DNA of 6,823 nt from Dehalococcoidales bacterium. Its GTDB lineage: Bacteria; Chloroflexota; Dehalococcoidia; Dehalococcoidales; RBG-16-60-22. A program made the position numbers and the translations under genes. Below, in pieces: positions 4,999-6,823 of the stretch (the stretch's first letter is position 1; the number at the start of each line of letters is the position of its first letter). The stretch spans positions 1-6,823 of the forward strand of contig DAOWCR010000062.1 in assembly GCA_030639445.1 (NCBI GenBank). The letters run 5' to 3'. The notes below the pieces were generated by a model that was not told where the DNA came from, did no database searches, and saw only the letters and a list, made by a program, of their open reading frames with translations.

Positions 4999-6173
4999 TG
5001 GCGAAAAAAGTAGGTTTGGAAGTCTCGGTCGCCGTTAGTGAGGCGGTCAAGCTGGTCGATGCTGACGTGATTGCCGCTTACCCCATCACTCCGCAAACTC
5101 ACATTGTGGAACACCTGGCGGACCTGGTCGCCGATGGCGAATTGCGGGCCGCTTACATCCCGGTGGAATCGGAGCATTCGGCGATGAGCGCCTGCCTCGG
5201 TTCGTCAGCCGTCGGGGCACGCACCTTCACCGCTACTGCTGGCCAGGGACTGGAACTGATGCACGAAGTGTTATATGTGGCCTCAGCCATGCGGCTGCCC
5301 ATCGTGATGACGGTGGCCAATCGGGCATTGTCCGCCCCGATAAGTATCTGGGGTGACCACGCCGACGCTATGGCCGTCCGGGATACCGGCTGGATACAGC
5401 TTTTCGTGGAGAATGGACAGGAGGCCGTTGACAACGTCATCTGCGCCTTCCGCATTAGTGAGGACAGGCGGGTCTTGCTGCCGGCGATGATTCATATGGA
5501 CGGATTCCACCTGACCCACGTGATTGAGCCGATTGAGCTTCCAGAACAGAGTGCCGTGGCCCGGTTTATCCCCCCGTTTAACCCCCCTCTGCCGCTGGAC
5601 CCGGAAAAGCCGGTGACGATGGGCGCTTTTGCGCCACCGTTTATCTACACCGAGGTAAAGTACGCGCAGGACCAGAACCTGAGGGCTTCAAAAGAGGTTA
5701 TTACCGAGTGCTGGCAGGATTTTGGCAAAACTTTCGGACGCTATTACTCCCCGGTGGAAAAATACCAGGCGGAGGGGGCTAAAACGCTCCTGATGACTAT
5801 GGGCAGCTATAGCGAGACGGCGATGGTGGCCGTGGACAAGATGAGAGACGAAGGTAAGCCGGTCGGACTGCTCAAGCTCCGTTTATGGCGGCCTTTCCCC
5901 TTTGCTGAGTTTCGCCAGGCGGTGAAAGACGCCGAGGTGCTCATTGTGCTGGATAGGGCGCTTTCCTTTGGCGGGCCGGGAGGTCCGGTCTGCGCCGAGG
6001 TCAGGTCAGCTTTATATGATGAGATCAACAAACCCAGAGTGGTCGGCTTTGTCGGCGGGCTGGGCGGCCGGGATATTTCCATGGCCGGGTTTGAAGATAT
6101 GATTGAGCAGGGCACCAAAGTAGCCCGGACAGGCAGCGAACAAGCATTTGAGATGTTTGAGGTGAGAGCATAA
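4998..6173 (+). CDS. porA: Pyruvate:ferredoxin oxidoreductase, alpha subunit
   Basis: This 391-residue protein, of normal alpha-subunit length, has the pyrimidine-binding-type domain first. AAYPITPQTHIVEHL (26-40) contains the catalytic-site Thr31. PVESEHSAMSACLGSSAVGA (55-74) contains Glu59 near the thiamine pyrophosphate. FTATAGQGLELMHE (77-90) and TVANRALSAPISIWGDHAD (105-123) contain the substrate-binding Arg109. The C-terminal transketolase-like domain includes TLLMTMGSY, LRLWRPFPF and VLDRALSFGGPGGP. With the beta subunit it oxidatively decarboxylates pyruvate to acetyl-CoA and CO2 with reduction of ferredoxin, or works in reverse as pyruvate synthase. The start follows GAGGAGG (4984-4990) by 7 bases and shares one base with the porD stop. 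CGG is its most used Arg codon (9 of 21 by hand count), the codon read by the tRNA at the head of the operon. Confidence 0.94.
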   Translation: MAKKVGLEVSVAVSEAVKLVDADVIAAYPITPQTHIVEHLADLVADGELRAAYIPVESEHSAMSACLGSSAVGARTFTATAGQGLELMHEVLYVASAMRLPIVMTVANRALSAPISIWGDHADAMAVRDTGWIQLFVENGQEAVDNVICAFRISEDRRVLLPAMIHMDGFHLTHVIEPIELPEQSAVARFIPPFNPPLPLDPEKPVTMGAFAPPFIYTEVKYAQDQNLRASKEVITECWQDFGKTFGRYYSPVEKYQAEGAKTLLMTMGSYSETAMVAVDKMRDEGKPVGLLKLRLWRPFPFAEFRQAVKDAEVLIVLDRALSFGGPGGPVCAEVRSALYDEINKPRVVGFVGGLGGRDISMAGFEDMIEQGTKVARTGSEQAFEMFEVRA

Positions 6174-6823
6174 TGGCAAAAGTAATGGCAAAGCCTTTAG
6201 AAGAACATGGCCCCGGCATAATCACGGAAATCGAACCTTTTACTCCCGGACACCGGGCGTGCAGCGGCTGCGCCGAGGCGCTGGCCGTCCGGCTGGCGGC
6301 TAAAGCGGCCGGGGAAAATGTCATCGTGGTTAACGCTACCGGGTGCATGGAGGTGATCGCTTCGCCGTTTCCTCATACTGCCTGGCGTGTCCCCTGGATT
6401 CATACCCTGTTTGAGAATGCCGCCGCGGTGGCTTCCGGCGTTGAAGCCGGCCTGAAAGCGATGATAAAGAAAAGAAAACGCCCTGATAAGGGGATTAAGA
6501 TAATGGCCCTGGCTGGCGATGGCGGCACCAGCGATATCGGACTTCAGGCGCTGTCCGGAGCGCTAGAAAGGGGACATGACCTGGTCTACATCTGCCTGGA
6601 CAACGAGGCTTATATGAACACCGGGATTCAGCGGTCTTCCGCCACGCCTTACGGCGCGTCCACCACCACCTCTCCCCACGGCAAGGAAAGTATCGGGCAG
6701 GTGACCTGGAAGAAGAACCTGCCGGCGATTGCCGTGGCTCATGACATATCCTATGTCGCCACGGCCTGCCCCACTTACTACCGTGATTTCATGAAAAAGG
6801 TAACCAAAGCCCTGGCGACGGCC
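6173..6823 (+). CDS. porB: Pyruvate:ferredoxin oxidoreductase, beta subunit, N-terminal part (3' end outside window)
   Basis: The frame is open to the right edge with no stop, giving 217 residues of an expected 290-320. It has GHRACSGCAEAL (26-37) with Cys30 and Cys33, and NATGCMEV with Cys58: three of the four ligands of the proximal [4Fe-4S] cluster. The fourth normally lies in a C-terminal CPxGW-type motif beyond this window. The thiamine pyrophosphate motif is GDGGTSDIG (115-123) ending at DNEAYMN (143-149), which also supplies the Mg2+ ligands. The following TGIQRSSATPYGASTTTSP is characteristic of pyruvate/isovalerate enzymes rather than 2-oxoglutarate enzymes. ATG 6173 follows GAGGTGA (6159-6165) by 7 bases and shares one base with the porA stop (TAATG). 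A second in-frame ATG at 6185 has no better ribosome site. Confidence 0.94.
   Translation, partial: MAKVMAKPLEEHGPGIITEIEPFTPGHRACSGCAEALAVRLAAKAAGENVIVVNATGCMEVIASPFPHTAWRVPWIHTLFENAAAVASGVEAGLKAMIKKRKRPDKGIKIMALAGDGGTSDIGLQALSGALERGHDLVYICLDNEAYMNTGIQRSSATPYGASTTTSPHGKESIGQVTWKKNLPAIAVAHDISYVATACPTYYRDFMKKVTKALATA

Overview
The window looks like an ordinary, densely packed stretch of an anaerobic bacterial chromosome, moderately GC-rich. The evidence is a four-subunit oxygen-sensitive 2-oxoacid (most likely pyruvate):ferredoxin oxidoreductase, ion-pumping antiporter-like membrane subunits, sigma70-like -35/-10 boxes, and a tRNA gene without an encoded CCA. A Chloroflexota/Dehalococcoidia-type anaerobe would fit, but that is a low-confidence guess from gene content, not a phylogenetic result.

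Layout. Region 1 (1-2455, + strand) is the end of an operon for a membrane ion-translocating complex: the C-terminal part of one MrpD/NuoN-like subunit (2-481), a 77-residue two-helix membrane protein with an acidic tail (478-711), and a complete second MrpD/NuoM-like subunit (704-2455). All three overlap by 4-8 bases, which indicates translational coupling. No redox subunit is visible, so I cannot say whether the complex is a pure cation/proton antiporter or a complex I-like or hydrogenase-linked machine. Region 2 (2456-2905, +) is a stand-alone cyclophilin-like-fold protein with its own good promoter. Region 3 (2877-3890, - strand) is a CaCA-family (Na+/Ca2+ exchanger type) membrane antiporter that converges on the cyclophilin-like gene with a 29-base tail-to-tail overlap and starts at TTG. 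Region 4 (3891-4028) is a short divergent control region with one predicted promoter leftward and two in tandem rightward. Region 5 (4029-6823, +) is tRNA-Arg(CCG) followed after only 24 bases by porC-porD-porA-porB (gamma, delta, alpha, beta). The beta gene runs off the window end; it has no stop codon here, so a stop-bounded ORF list would miss it.

How the genes work together. The por enzyme links pyruvate/acetyl-CoA to low-potential ferredoxin. The antiporter-like subunits upstream translocate Na+ or H+, and the CaCA exchanger is a secondary transporter that would use such an ion gradient. That energetic link is inference from family knowledge; the sequence shows no shared regulation. I found no mobile element, CRISPR array, phage gene or clear intrinsic terminator, and nothing that amounts to a new biological system. 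The points most worth a second look are the tRNA-Arg/por transcription arrangement, the uncharacterised small acidic-tailed membrane protein, the dual-frame gene junction at 671-711, and the convergent overlap.
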